Positions 53,177-62,713 of a DNA stretch of 64,000 nt are shown piece after piece. The DNA is taken from positions 124,001-188,000 of the forward strand of contig NZ_JAGGOK010000012.1 in the NCBI RefSeq assembly GCF_018614615.1, written 5' to 3'. The notes under the pieces were generated by a model that had not been told where the DNA came from, ran no database searches, and saw nothing but the letters and a program-made list of their open reading frames with translations. The first letter of the stretch is position 1; each line of letters starts with the position of its first letter. Source of the stretch: Streptomyces sp. ISL-100 (GTDB lineage: Bacteria; Actinomycetota; Actinomycetes; Streptomycetales; Streptomycetaceae). Made by a program: the position numbers and the translations under genes.

Positions 53177-53419
53177 ATGATAAAGACGACCGTGTACCTT
53201 CCCGAAGAGCTTGAGCTCCGGCTGGACGCCGAGTCGGCAGCCACAGGCGTCAGCAAAGCCGAGCTCATCCGCCGTGGCATCGCGCAGCTGCTCGACAACT
53301 CGTCCCGGCCCAAGAGCACGCACCCCCTCCCCGCATTCAGAAGCGGCCGCCTGGTGACAGCGGAAGAGATGGACGACGCCATCTACGAGCACATCAAAGA
53401 GCGGTCCGCCCGCCGATGA
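53177..53419 (+). CDS. VapB-type ribbon-helix-helix antitoxin
   Basis: An 80-residue protein. Residues 1-45 (IKTTVYLPEELELRLDAES...KAELIRRGI) are a classic ribbon-helix-helix DNA-binding fold; the C-terminal part should wrap the toxin active site. ATG 53168 is an alternative start. It overlaps the toxin gene by ATGA. Confidence 0.88.
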   Translation: MIKTTVYLPEELELRLDAESAATGVSKAELIRRGIAQLLDNSSRPKSTHPLPAFRSGRLVTAEEMDDAIYEHIKERSARR

Positions 53420-53850
53420 TCGTCGTGGCAGACACGTCTGCCCTCTTCGCGGCCTTCGACATGGACCACCCCCTGTACGCCCCGGCCTTTGAGGTCATGA
53501 ACGGTGAGACTCTTGCCATCTCGCCGCTGGTCGTCACCGAACTCGACCACCTCGTTCACCGCGACTTCGGTTTTCCGCATGCCCTCCTCGTCATGGAGGC
53601 GCTCAACGGTCGCCTCATGGACGGCCAGTACAAACTCCCACCCCTGCACCCTGTGGACCTTGTAGCAGCGCACGAAGTGCGGCAGAAATACGAAGGCCTG
53701 CGGCTCGATCTCGCGGATGCCGTCGGAGTGGTCCTGGCAGACCGGTACCGGACCGACCGCATTTTCACCCTCGACCAGCGCGACTTCAGGGCCATCACCC
53801 CACTGACCAAGGGCTTCAGCGCCTTCCGCATCCTGCCTCTCGACGCCTGA
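53416..53850 (+). CDS. VapC-type PIN-domain toxin (RNase)
   Basis: A 144-residue PIN ribonuclease that would cleave RNA when freed from the antitoxin. Acidic residues of the metal site are visible: Asp6 (VVADTSALF), Glu42 (VVTELDHL), Asp98/Asp101 (LRLDLADAV) and Asp120 (IFTLDQRDF). Coupled to the antitoxin by a four-base overlap. Confidence 0.9.
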   Translation: MIVVADTSALFAAFDMDHPLYAPAFEVMNGETLAISPLVVTELDHLVHRDFGFPHALLVMEALNGRLMDGQYKLPPLHPVDLVAAHEVRQKYEGLRLDLADAVGVVLADRYRTDRIFTLDQRDFRAITPLTKGFSAFRILPLDA

Positions 53851-53867
53851 GTCCTGCCCGCGCCTCG

Positions 53868-53873
53868 TACGAT
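53868..53873 (+). promoter_or_regulatory. -10 box (TACGAT), leaderless maf
   Basis: TACGAT lies seven bases before ATG 53881. Favours 53881 over ATG 53872, which overlaps the box. Confidence 0.5.
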
Positions 53874-53880
53874 GAGCCGC

Positions 53881-54486
53881 ATGACTGATCCGCGCCGCCG
53901 CCTCGTTCTCGCTTCCGCCTCCCCCGCCCGCCTCGCGCTCCTCCGCCAGGCCGGGCTCGCTCCCGAGGTGGTCGTCAGTGGCGTCGACGAGGACGCGATC
54001 ACCGCGCCCACCCCGGGCGAGCTCGCGCTCGTACTGGCCGAAGCGAAGGCCGCGTCCGTCGCCGCCCGCCCCGAGGCCGCCGACGCCCTCGTCATCGGCT
54101 GCGACTCCGTGCTGGAGCTGGACGGCCAGGCCCTCGGCAAGCCCGCCGACGCCGAGGACGCCACCTCCCGCTGGAAGTCCATGCGAGGCCGCTCCGGCAT
54201 CCTCCAGACCGGCCACTGCGTGATCGACACCGCCACCGGCCGCCGCGCCTCCGCCACCGCGTCCACCACGGTCCGCTTCGGCGAGCCGACGGACGCCGAG
54301 ATCTCCGCGTACGTCGCTACCGGCGAACCCCTCTACGTCGCCGGCGCCTTCACCCTCGACGGCCGCTCGGCCCCGTTCATCGACGGCATCGACGGCGACC
54401 CCGGCAACGTCATCGGCCTCTCGCTGCCCCTGTTGCGCCGCCTCCTCGCCGACCTCGGTACGCCGATCACCGCCCTCTGGGCATGA
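53881..54486 (+). CDS. maf: Maf-like nucleoside triphosphate pyrophosphatase
   Basis: Hydrolyses non-canonical or m-type nucleotides (dTTP/UTP or modified forms) to monophosphate and pyrophosphate, a house-cleaning role linked to septum control. A 201-residue protein with the N-terminal [14 protein letters not shown] motif, [16 protein letters not shown], and [20 protein letters not shown]. Located between the TA module and accA2. Confidence 0.93.
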   Translation: MTDPRRRLVLASASPARLALLRQAGLAPEVVVSGVDEDAITAPTPGELALVLAEAKAASVAARPEAADALVIGCDSVLELDGQALGKPADAEDATSRWKSMRGRSGILQTGHCVIDTATGRRASATASTTVRFGEPTDAEISAYVATGEPLYVAGAFTLDGRSAPFIDGIDGDPGNVIGLSLPLLRRLLADLGTPITALWA

Positions 54487-55072
54487 CCTCTGGCATGACC
54501 TCCCCCAGCGTCGCGAGCCCCTCCCCGATCCCTCCCGGCGAGGTCGCGGCGTAACCGAGCACAAGACCGGGACGGCCGACCCGCTGCCTTGCCACGACAG
54601 CGGCTGCACCTTGACGCTGCGCGCGAGCGCCGCCGCCGCCAACTCGGTGTCGGGGAATCGCGTACCGCCGAAGGTGATCATCAGGTGCAGCCCGGCCGCC
54701 GCACCGTGCACCACCGCCCCCGGCAGGCGCGGGACCAGACACGGCGGCAACCGGCGCCGCCACGACCACCGTGCCGCCCCTCCCCCGCCCCGCGACATGC
54801 CCGTCCTCCGTCAGGCGCTGATACGCCTCCGTCACCACTCCACGCGATACGCGCAGGTCAGCGGCCAGCACCCGCGTCGCCGGCAACCGGCTCCCCACGT
54901 CCGCCGTCCGCGACTCGACGAGCAGCGTGCTGATCATCGCGGAGGCGATGCACGATTCGGCTCCCGCGGACGTCCGGCGCCTCACCGCCGCGCTCGCCGA
55001 GGAGCTGCGCACCCTGTGGGCAGCGACCTCGGTGTCGTCCGCGGTCTTGAGCCGGCCCTCGCCGCGGTTCGC
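54480..55072 (-). pseudogene. Decayed MocR/PdxR-type (GntR-aminotransferase) regulator
   Basis: On the minus strand the GntR helix-turn-helix SRLPATRVLAADLRVSRGVV and TEAYQRLTEDGHVAGRGRGGTVV is readable (about 54770-54910). In other frames nearby come HLMITFGGTRFPDTELAAAA and RPGLVLGYAATSPGGIGEGL, the C-terminal end of a class I aminotransferase domain. About 300 residues of the aminotransferase core are missing and at least two frameshifts remain. Intact relatives exceed 450 residues. Convergent with, and touching, maf. Confidence 0.75.
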
Positions 55073-55100
55073 GTTTTGAGAGGACGGTGGCCCCGATCCG

Positions 55101-55574
55101 TCAGGCCGGCGCCGGAGTCCCGTTCTCCGGCGGCCCGGCCGGCGGAGCGTCCACGGGCCCGGAAACGTCGGCCTGCCCCTCGTCCCGCTTCCCGTACGCG
55201 ATGACCGACAGCACGACCAGGCCGAACGTCACCATCATCGCCACGAACGCCGCCCAGCCGACCAGCCCGACGCACAACGCACCGAGTACCCCGTGCACCA
55301 CCGCACACGTGATCAGCAGGATCCGGCCGAGCCGGCCCGGCGGCCGGTCGGAGACCGCCGCGCGCAGCAGGAAGACGCCGCAGGTCACGAGGTAGAGGCC
55401 GAAGCCGCCGCCCATCAGATACGTCGACGTGGACATCACGTCGGAGTCCAGGCCGGCGAGGGACATCGACTGGCTGTTGACGACCCTGCCGAGGATCCAG
55501 TGGACGAACACGATTCCGACGGCTTCGACGAACAGCAAGGCCGCAGCCACGGCAGCTATCGGTCTGCGCGCCAC
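55101..55574 (-). CDS. Four-helix membrane protein of unknown function
   Basis: A 157-residue protein with hydrophobic segments at about 4-28, 51-72, 85-104 and 106-127, and a Pro/Ala-rich cytosolic tail. Start GTG 55574. No family motif recognised beyond actinobacterial membrane proteins found near accA2. Confidence 0.8.
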   Translation of the reverse strand: MARRPIAAVAAALLFVEAVGIVFVHWILGRVVNSQSMSLAGLDSDVMSTSTYLMGGGFGLYLVTCGVFLLRAAVSDRPPGRLGRILLITCAVVHGVLGALCVGLVGWAAFVAMMVTFGLVVLSVIAYGKRDEGQADVSGPVDAPPAGPPENGTPAPA

Positions 55575-55938
55575 GGCGCCCCACCCTCTTCCGGCTGTTA
55601 CCCCTAGTACGTACGCGACGTCTCAAACGCTACTAACGGGTAATCCTCTGTACAAGGGGTCGGACACCGCCGTTCGCCCGGCAAAGAATCAATCGCCCGT
55701 TCGTAGAGAGTCCACAAAGAAAGCCCACCCGCCGCTGGGCGCCCGGACAGAGACCTGCGCCACACCGGAGGGCTACTGTGCGGTGGAGAAACCCGTCGTA
55801 CCGTGGTGCGACAAGGGAATTCGCGACTCGCGCGAGCCTCGCATCACGCTCCGTGTGGGCAAGCTCACTATTGGGGATGGGTCGTAGGGCCGTGTCGGCA
55901 GTCCCTAAACTCAGCTTGTTTCAAGGAGGGAGCCAATC
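55575..55938. other. Long divergent leader region of accA2
   Basis: 364 bases without a gene. Less GC-rich than its surroundings, with short A/T-rich stretches near 55610-55720. Short open frames across it lack codon bias. Probably carries the promoters of accA2 and the divergent membrane gene and a long 5' leader; no known riboswitch was recognised. Confidence 0.5.
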
Positions 55939-57693
55939 GTGCGCAAGGTGCTCATCGCCAACCGAGGCGAAATCGCTGTCCGCGTTGCTCGGGCCTGCCG
56001 GGATGCCGGAATCGCGAGCGTAGCCGTCTACGCCGATCCGGACCGGGACGCTCTGCACGTCCGCGCGGCCGACGAGGCGTTCGCTCTGGGCGGTGACACC
56101 CCGGCCGCCAGTTACCTGGACATGGCCAAGGTGCTCCAGGCCGCCAAGGATTCGGGGGCGGATGCCGTTCACCCCGGCTACGGCTTCCTGTCCGAGAACG
56201 CCGAGTTCGCCCAGGCCGTGCTCGACGCCGGTCTGACCTGGATCGGCCCGCCGCCGCAGGCCATTCGTGACCTCGGCGACAAGGTGGCGGCCCGGCACAT
56301 CGCGCAGCGCGCGGGCGCCCCGCTCGTCGCCGGTACGCCGGACCCGGTCTCGGGCGCCGACGAGGTCGTCGCGTTCGCCGAGCAGAACGGTCTGCCGATC
56401 GCCATCAAGGCGGCGTTCGGCGGCGGCGGCCGCGGCCTGAAGGTCGCCCGTACGCTCGAAGAGGTCCCGGAGCTTTACGACTCCGCCGTTCGCGAGGCCG
56501 TCGCGGCCTTCGGGCGCGGCGAGTGCTTCGTCGAGCGCTACCTCGACAAGCCGCGCCACGTCGAGACGCAGTGCCTGGCCGACGCCCACGGCAACGTCGT
56601 GGTCGTCTCCACCCGTGACTGCTCGCTCCAGCGCCGCCACCAGAAGCTGGTGGAGGAGGCCCCCGCGCCGTTCCTGAGCGACGCCCAGAACGCCGAGCTG
56701 TACCGCGCGTCCAAGGCCATCCTCAAGGAGGCCGGTTACGTCGGCGCCGGCACCGTCGAGTTCCTCGTCGGTGTCGACGGCACGATCTCCTTCCTGGAGG
56801 TCAACACCCGCCTCCAGGTCGAGCACCCGGTCTCCGAAGAGGTCACCGGGATCGACCTGGTCCGCGAGATGTTCCGCATCGCCGACGGCGAGAAGCTCGG
56901 TTACGACGACCCTGCCGTGCGGGGGCACTCCATCGAGTTCCGCATCAACGGCGAGGACCCGGGCCGCGGCTTCCTGCCGGCTCCCGGCACGGTTACCGCC
57001 TTCGCGACGCCGTCCGGCCCCGGTGTCCGCCTGGACGCGGGCGTCGAGACCGGGGCGGTCATCGGCCCGGCCTGGGACTCGCTCCTGGCCAAGCTGATCG
57101 TCACCGGCGCCACCCGTGAGCAGGCGCTCCAGCGTGCCGCCCGTGCGCTCGCGGAGTTCAACGTGGAGGGCATGGCCACGGCCATCCCGTTCCACCGCGC
57201 GGTCGTAGCCGACCCCGCGTTCACGTCGAACCCCTTCACGGTCCACACTCGGTGGATCGAGACCGAGTTCGTCAACGAGATCCCGGCCTTCACCGTGCCG
57301 GGCGCGGACGCGGACGAGGACGAGGCCGGTCGCGAGACCATCGTCGTCGAGGTCGGCGGCAAGCGCCTGGAAGTCTCGCTTCCGTCCTCGCTGGGCATGA
57401 CCCTGGCCCGCACCGGCCTGGCCGCGGGCGCCAAGCCCAAGCGCCGGGCCGCGAAGAAGTCCGGCCCGGCCGCCTCCGGCGACACCCTCGCCTCGCCCAT
57501 GCAGGGCACGATCGTCAAGGTCGCGGTCGAGGAGGGCCAGGAGGTCAAGGAGGGCGACCTCGTCGTCGTACTCGAGGCCATGAAGATGGAGCAGCCGCTG
57601 AACGCGCACCGCTCCGGCACCGTCAAGGGCCTGGCCGCCGAAGTCGGCGCGTCGGTAACGTCGGGCGCCGTCATCTGCGAGATCAAGGACTGA
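55939..57693 (+). CDS. accA2: Acyl-CoA carboxylase alpha chain (biotin carboxylase and carrier)
   Basis: Carboxylates its own biotin with bicarbonate and ATP and supplies CO2 to carboxyltransferases such as PccB (and acetyl-CoA carboxylase beta chains elsewhere). 584 residues: biotin carboxylase domain to about 450 with [14 protein letters not shown] and [15 protein letters not shown], linker, and biotin carrier domain from about 515 with LEAMKMEQ, biotin on Lys549. GGAGGG before GTG 55939. Partner of pccB/pccE and substrate of birA in the same window. Confidence 0.96.
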   Translation: MRKVLIANRGEIAVRVARACRDAGIASVAVYADPDRDALHVRAADEAFALGGDTPAASYLDMAKVLQAAKDSGADAVHPGYGFLSENAEFAQAVLDAGLTWIGPPPQAIRDLGDKVAARHIAQRAGAPLVAGTPDPVSGADEVVAFAEQNGLPIAIKAAFGGGGRGLKVARTLEEVPELYDSAVREAVAAFGRGECFVERYLDKPRHVETQCLADAHGNVVVVSTRDCSLQRRHQKLVEEAPAPFLSDAQNAELYRASKAILKEAGYVGAGTVEFLVGVDGTISFLEVNTRLQVEHPVSEEVTGIDLVREMFRIADGEKLGYDDPAVRGHSIEFRINGEDPGRGFLPAPGTVTAFATPSGPGVRLDAGVETGAVIGPAWDSLLAKLIVTGATREQALQRAARALAEFNVEGMATAIPFHRAVVADPAFTSNPFTVHTRWIETEFVNEIPAFTVPGADADEDEAGRETIVVEVGGKRLEVSLPSSLGMTLARTGLAAGAKPKRRAAKKSGPAASGDTLASPMQGTIVKVAVEEGQEVKEGDLVVVLEAMKMEQPLNAHRSGTVKGLAAEVGASVTSGAVICEIKD

Positions 57694-57710
57694 CGCCCAG
57701 CCGTACGTGA

Positions 57711-57753
57711 CTGAGGGCCCCGCCGAAACCGACGAAACCGGCGGGGCCCTCAG
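57711..57753 (+). terminator. Terminator of accA2
   Basis: A perfect 15-bp inverted repeat (CTGAGGGCCCCGCCG) with a 13-base loop, 18 bases after the stop. Confidence 0.85.
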
Positions 57754-57798
57754 CGCGCAATGGCATCCTGGAGACCGGAGCAGGAGAAGGGCAAGCCC

Positions 57799-58590
57799 AT
57801 GGCGACGAGCAGACCACAGAGGCCGGAGGCGCTGAAACCACCGACGCCAGAGCCGGAGCCCCAGCCGGCGCCGTCGCCCCGGTCAGCGCCGCCCTCGGCG
57901 TCCCACCCGGCACCCGGGCCAGGGTCCCAGCCCAAGTCGGCATCCGAGCCGGGACCACAGTCGCCGCCCGCGTCCGCGCCTGCGCCCGCGTCAGCGGCTG
58001 TGCGGCCCATGCGTGCCGATGCCCGCCGGAATTACGAGCGCGTGCTGGCCGAGGCCCGTACCGCCTTCGCCGAGCACGGCACCGACGCCTCGCTCGAAGA
58101 CATCGCGCGCCGCGCCGGTGTGGGCATCGGCACGCTCTACCGGCACTTCCCCACCCGCCACGCGCTCATGAGCGCCGTCTTCCAGGGCGCCGTGGACGAA
58201 CTCATCGCGCACTCCCGTGAGCTCGCCGACAGCGAGGCGCCCTGCTCGGCGCTCGTCACCTGGCTGCGCGACATCATCACTCATGCGGGCGAGTACCGAG
58301 GTCTCGCCCGCGAGCTCATGTCGGCCTCGCGCGACGAGAGTTCGGCACTGGCCCGATGCAGTACGCCGATGAACGAGGCCGGTGAGCGGCTGCTCGTACG
58401 GGCTCAGGAGAGCGGCGTCGTCAGGCCCAACGTGTCGATCGGCGACCTGATGCAGCTGACCAACGCGATCGCACTGTCCGCCGAACAGGCGCCGGACGAC
58501 CCGGAGTTGGCCGACCGTCTGCTGACGCTGACGCTGACGGGTCTGCGGGCGGATCAGGTGGATCGGGCGGACAAGGAAGCGGCGACGTAA
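57799..58590 (+). CDS. TetR family regulator with Pro-rich N-terminus
   Basis: A 263-residue protein. Residues 1-70 are a Pro/Ser/Ala-rich disordered extension. The TetR DNA-binding domain follows (about 75-125), with LEDIARRAGVGIGTLYRHFP. The C-terminal domain is of the SACE_7040/KstR2-like helical kind, unassigned. ATG 57799 has AGGAGAAGGG upstream; ATG 57760 would lie almost on the accA2 terminator. Target unknown. Confidence 0.87.
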   Translation: MATSRPQRPEALKPPTPEPEPQPAPSPRSAPPSASHPAPGPGSQPKSASEPGPQSPPASAPAPASAAVRPMRADARRNYERVLAEARTAFAEHGTDASLEDIARRAGVGIGTLYRHFPTRHALMSAVFQGAVDELIAHSRELADSEAPCSALVTWLRDIITHAGEYRGLARELMSASRDESSALARCSTPMNEAGERLLVRAQESGVVRPNVSIGDLMQLTNAIALSAEQAPDDPELADRLLTLTLTGLRADQVDRADKEAAT

Positions 58591-58608
58591 CCTCGCCGCT
58601 TCAGCGCT

Positions 58609-59583
58609 TCACCGGCGGCGCAGATCGGCGACGCGCGCCCGTTCACGCTCGGCGGGGCCCGACGGCTGCTCTGCCAGAGATCCGGCGCTGCGCAATTGCG
58701 CACCGGGCCCGCCCGGGTGCGTACGCCGCTGGCCCGGCAGGGGCATGTCCCTGCGGGGCTGGCGCCCCGGCGGGACGCCGTCGCCCCCGGCGCCCGCGAC
58801 CCCCGGCCCCGCGACGGCGATCTGCACTCCCTGATCGGCCAGGGCCTGCAGTTCGGTGGCCGCGCGGTCGTCGTGGGGCGGCGGCTCGTCGGTGACGAGG
58901 CGCGTGATCACGTCGGTGGGCACCGTCTGGAACATGGTGTCGGTGCCGAGCTTGGTGTGGTCCGCCAGGACCACCACCTCGGCGGCGGCCTGCACCAGCG
59001 CCCGGTCGACGCTCGCCGACAGCATGTTGGAGGTGGACAGGCCGCGTTCCGCGGTCAGCCCGCTCCCGGAGAGGAAGGCCCGGGAGACCCGCAGCCCCTG
59101 GAGGGACTGCTCGGCCCCGCTGCCGACCAGCGCGTAGTTCGAGCCGCGCAGCGTGCCACCGGTCATGACGACCTCGACACGGTTGGCGTGCGCCAGCGCC
59201 TGGGCCACCAGCAGGGAGTTGGTGACGACGGTGAGCCCGGGGACCCGGGCCAGCCGTCTGGCCAGTTCCTGTGTGGTCGTCCCGGCGCCGACGACGATGG
59301 CTTCGCCCTCTTCGACGAGTCCCGCGGCGAGGTCGGCGATGGCCGTCTTCTCCGCGGTCGCGAGATGGGATTTCTGCGGAAAGCCGGACTCCCGCGTAAA
59401 ACCGCCCGGCAGTACCGCACCGCCGTGCCGGCGGTCGAGGAGTCCTTCTGCCTCCAGTGCCCGCACGTCCCGCCGTACGGTCACTTCGGAGGTCTGGACG
59501 ACGCGGGCGAGCTCACGGAGCGATACAGCCCCGTTGGCGCGCACCATTTCGAGGATCAATTGGCGACGTTCTGCAGCGAACAC
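58609..59583 (-). CDS. DeoR/GlpR family regulator
   Basis: A 324-residue sugar-phosphate-responsive repressor. DeoR helix-turn-helix at about residues 19-42 (VSLRELARVVQTSEVTVRRDV) and RRHGGAV, then the DeoRC ISOCOT domain (about 75-235) with VVGAGTTTQELARRL and VVLADHTKLG. The last 70 residues are a Gly/Pro/Arg-rich tail absent from most relatives. Repeats upstream of the start look like its operators. Target is not evident. Confidence 0.9.
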   Translation of the reverse strand: MFAAERRQLILEMVRANGAVSLRELARVVQTSEVTVRRDVRALEAEGLLDRRHGGAVLPGGFTRESGFPQKSHLATAEKTAIADLAAGLVEEGEAIVVGAGTTTQELARRLARVPGLTVVTNSLLVAQALAHANRVEVVMTGGTLRGSNYALVGSGAEQSLQGLRVSRAFLSGSGLTAERGLSTSNMLSASVDRALVQAAAEVVVLADHTKLGTDTMFQTVPTDVITRLVTDEPPPHDDRAATELQALADQGVQIAVAGPGVAGAGGDGVPPGRQPRRDMPLPGQRRTHPGGPGAQLRSAGSLAEQPSGPAERERARVADLRRR

Positions 59584-59608
59584 GAAACTGACAGTAACCC
59601 CAGCGACC

Positions 59609-59675
59609 GATAGTTTTCAGCAGTTTGCGCCGAATAACAGAAGTTGCCCACAGGTGAGGACAGTTTGTGATAGTT
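59609..59675. promoter_or_regulatory. Repeated boxes upstream of the DeoR gene
   Basis: GATAGTT occurs at 59609-59615 and 59669-59675, and CAGTTTG at 59621-59627 and 59661-59667, in an AT-richer gap. Repeated half-sites of this kind fit DeoR-family operators. Confidence 0.5.
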
Positions 59676-59968
59676 GCCGCTTCGGCAGGCCGTCGCACAG
59701 CTGATGCTTCATCAAACTGCGTTTGCAGCACAGCGGGTGAAGGTCTACGGTCTTCGCCAACCTGAAACTTCATATGATCCTGGACTTCCAGTGCACAGAG
59801 TTGCCGGTCGGAGGCATTCCCCGCCTCCCCCCAGCAACTCACCCCGCGCTCACCGCGCTTCCGGCGTTCCACTCCGGACCGCGTTGCTCCGCCCGGGGGT
59901 GCCGAGTCGGACAGGACCTGCCCGGCACGGGCGCTGCGCGCTCTCGTGCCACCGAAGGTCACACCACC

Positions 59969-60619
59969 ATGCACGGCGCCTTACCTTCCCGAGCCACTGA
60001 GCCGGGCTCCCGCGCGTTCTGTGACGAGTCGCTGCGCTGCCGCGCCGACGGCGCCGGGATCTACATGCTGGCGGCCGTCCTGCTGCCGCCCCATCGGGTG
60101 CAGCACGCCCGGGACACCATGGCGTCCCTGCTGCTCAGGGGGCAGCGCAAACTGCACTGGCGCGACGAGTCCGCCCGGCGGCGACTGCTGCTCACCCGCC
60201 GCACGTCATCGGTCGAGCCCGAGATCGTGATCGCCACGTGGTGCCGGATGGACAACGCCCACCAGGAGCGCGCCCGCGGCAAGGCGATGCAGTCGCTGCT
60301 GACCGCACTGGCCGAGCGCGGCGTCACCGAGGCGGTCTTCGAGTCCAGGGGACCCGTACGGGACAAGGGAGACCTCAAGGGGCTGACCGGGCTGCGCCGC
60401 GCGGGAGTCCTGCCGGGGGACCTGCGCGTAGAGCACGCCGCCGGCCCCGCGGAGCACGCCCTGTGGGCCGCCGATGTCGTCGCGGGAGCCTTCGGCGCCG
60501 CGCTCGATGGCAGCGCCGATTACCGGGACGACCTGGCCACCGCCGCCAAGGCGACCGTACTGACCTGCGGCCGGTGTTCCCTGTCCCACGGGCCCGCCGC
60601 CGCCCGCGGCGATTCATAG
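59969..60619 (+). CDS. DUF3800-like protein (RNase H-fold candidate)
   Basis: A 216-residue soluble protein. The beginning AFCDESLR (Asp19-Glu20) followed by a hydrophobic strand IYMLAAVLL, a KLHWRDES segment, and LWAADVVAGAFGAAL (Asp169) near the end follow the DUF3800 pattern, thought to be an RNase H-like nuclease fold. ATG 59969 with GAAGG upstream is chosen because the earlier frame is not coding-like. It lies 134 bases ahead of the large ParB-like gene on the same strand. Confidence 0.72.
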   Translation: MHGALPSRATEPGSRAFCDESLRCRADGAGIYMLAAVLLPPHRVQHARDTMASLLLRGQRKLHWRDESARRRLLLTRRTSSVEPEIVIATWCRMDNAHQERARGKAMQSLLTALAERGVTEAVFESRGPVRDKGDLKGLTGLRRAGVLPGDLRVEHAAGPAEHALWAADVVAGAFGAALDGSADYRDDLATAAKATVLTCGRCSLSHGPAAARGDS

Positions 60620-60753
60620 CCGACCCAGACAACGCGAAGGCCAGGTGTCCGTCGTCCGGCGGATGACCTGGCCCCACTTCCGGGCCCTCGTGGGTCCGGC
60701 TCATTCAGCCTGCCCGCCCAGGGGCACACGGTCAAGCGGGAGGCTTACCACTT

Positions 60754-62655
60754 ATGGGTGAAATGGAAATAGAGAGGGACATTCCGGAAGGCGACTACCG
60801 GGACCGGGTGGAGGTGCTGCGCGAGCGTGTCGGGCATCTCGTCGTCCGCGACCGCAGGTCCGTCGAGAGCGCGGCCGAGCGCCTGGTACAGGACGCCGAT
60901 GCCGAGATCGGGCATACGGAGGAGACCGCGGCCGAGCTGCTCGCCACCGTGGTCGATCCGCGCGGTGTACGAGCGGCCCACATCAGGCAGCAGCGCGTGC
61001 GCGGCAACCGGACGCTCCATCTGCTCCGTACGACCGTCTGGACACCCCTGCTGCTCGTCGACGCGACGAACGGCAGGTTCGTCGTCGGCCAGACCTACCT
61101 CTCCGACCCCAAGGTCGGCGCGGCGGGTTCGCCCCATCTCGCGCTGCCTGCCCCTGAGTCACCTCCCGGTCTGCCCTCCCTGGTCTACCGGGGCTCGCGC
61201 GCTGCCGTCGCCGGCGCGCTGGACAGCAACGCTGCGTTCGTCCTCCGGCACAACAGCTGGGTGGACGACATCGGATCCAATGGTGTGCTCATGCCCTTGC
61301 TCGCCGGGCACGTGGAATTCCGCTTCTCGGACGGTACGCCGCGCCAGGCCGTGGGGGTCGTCGACGGCACCTCGCGCACCGCGTCCGCCCACAAGATCCT
61401 CGGGCTGACGGAATCCACGATCCTCACCATGGACCCCACCTCTCAGCGGCGCTGGCTCAGCAAGCTGATGCGCGACCTGAGCAAGGTCGCGGAGAAGCTG
61501 TCCAAGAACGAGGAGATGCGGCTGGACGATCTGTTCCACGCCGAGAGGCAGATCAACGCCCTTACCGCCGAAGCCGACCTGATCGTCGGCTGGGGCTGGA
61601 GCGAACAGGCCACACCGCAACAACGCACCGGAAAGGCGACCTACGTCAGCACGCTGAACCTGGCACTGGGAGCGCAGAACATCGAGCCGAAGGCGTTCTC
61701 GGAGGAGGCGCAGCGGACTCTCCTGGCGGAGCGCGCGGTGAACACGCTGGCCGACTACGGCCTGCTGGAGCCGGACAGCCTCGTCTTCGCACTGGGCCGC
61801 GAAGATCTCACCGACGTCGCGAAGAGAATCGGTCTCAGCACGCACCGGGACGAACGGTGCGCCTGGCTGATCCGGCTGATGACCACCCCGTCGAAGGAGA
61901 AGCGGCGAGTGATCAATGAAGTGCTGGGAGCCAAGTCCTTCTCCGCGAAGGGGCGTTCACCCTATGTATTCGAACTCGCCCTGCGCTCCTTCTCCGGTCA
62001 GGACAGCCACCTGCTGAGCGGCGCCCGTAACGCGGCGGTGCACGCACTGTGGACGCGCGTGGGACAGGACTGGGACGTGGTGCCGCGTCCGGAGGACAAG
62101 GATCTGGACCAACTGGAACGGGATGCGCTGGCCGAGGTGGACAGCGGTGAGAGCGGCCCGCGCTGCTGCGAGGTCGCCGCCAGGGCGGTCGTACCACTGC
62201 TGGCGCTCGGCGGTCTGGGCGTGGACCGGGGATCGGCGGCCTACCGCGGGCACGCGTCGACGGTGGTCGACAAAATGATCACCAACGCGTGGGGGATCAA
62301 GCAGCTCATGGCCACCGTCCGGGCCTCCCGGCAGCCGAAGCCCGGGTTTCCCCGGCTGGACGAGGACGGCCGGACGGCCGACGACAGCGGTACGCCCAAT
62401 ACGCCGGCGGCCAACAACGACTGGCTGCGCCAGCGCGTCCTCATGAAGCCGACGAGCACTCCGGCTTCCGAGGCGGAGGCGGCCCGGCAGCGCATGGCCA
62501 TGGGGCTGGCGGAAGCGCGGGCCGGCTTCGACGACTACCGCGAACTGATGGATCTCCCGTACCAGTCCCTGGACGGCGACGAGTGGCAGACGGCCGCGAA
62601 GAGCGCCCGGACGCTGTCGAAGGACCTTCACCTCTTCGTGGTCAGCGACGACTGA
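60754..62655 (+). CDS. Large protein with ParB/DGQHR-like motif, unknown function
   Basis: A 633-residue soluble protein with no clear family. Residues about 176-220 (VLMPLLAGHVEFRF ... VGVVDGTSRTASAHKILGL) look like the core of ParB/DGQHR domains, where a strand-turn DGxxR binds nucleotide or DNA; DGTSRT is at 204-209. The remainder is mostly helical, without membrane segments. GGGAGG lies ten bases before ATG 60754. Codon bias is somewhat lower than core genes. With the DUF3800 gene it forms an insert between deoR and lpdA. Confidence 0.75.
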   Translation: MGEMEIERDIPEGDYRDRVEVLRERVGHLVVRDRRSVESAAERLVQDADAEIGHTEETAAELLATVVDPRGVRAAHIRQQRVRGNRTLHLLRTTVWTPLLLVDATNGRFVVGQTYLSDPKVGAAGSPHLALPAPESPPGLPSLVYRGSRAAVAGALDSNAAFVLRHNSWVDDIGSNGVLMPLLAGHVEFRFSDGTPRQAVGVVDGTSRTASAHKILGLTESTILTMDPTSQRRWLSKLMRDLSKVAEKLSKNEEMRLDDLFHAERQINALTAEADLIVGWGWSEQATPQQRTGKATYVSTLNLALGAQNIEPKAFSEEAQRTLLAERAVNTLADYGLLEPDSLVFALGREDLTDVAKRIGLSTHRDERCAWLIRLMTTPSKEKRRVINEVLGAKSFSAKGRSPYVFELALRSFSGQDSHLLSGARNAAVHALWTRVGQDWDVVPRPEDKDLDQLERDALAEVDSGESGPRCCEVAARAVVPLLALGGLGVDRGSAAYRGHASTVVDKMITNAWGIKQLMATVRASRQPKPGFPRLDEDGRTADDSGTPNTPAANNDWLRQRVLMKPTSTPASEAEAARQRMAMGLAEARAGFDDYRELMDLPYQSLDGDEWQTAAKSARTLSKDLHLFVVSDD

Positions 62656-62680
62656 CCGCTCGGGCACGAGGACACGGGAT

Positions 62681-62712
62681 GCCGGGGGGCGACGCCATGC
62701 GCGTCCCCCGGC
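62681..62712. terminator. Terminator between the ParB-like gene and lpdA
   Basis: GCCGGGGG (62681-62688) pairs with CCCCCGGC (62705-62712) in the 58-base gap between convergent stops. Confidence 0.65.
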
Positions 62713-62713
62713 C

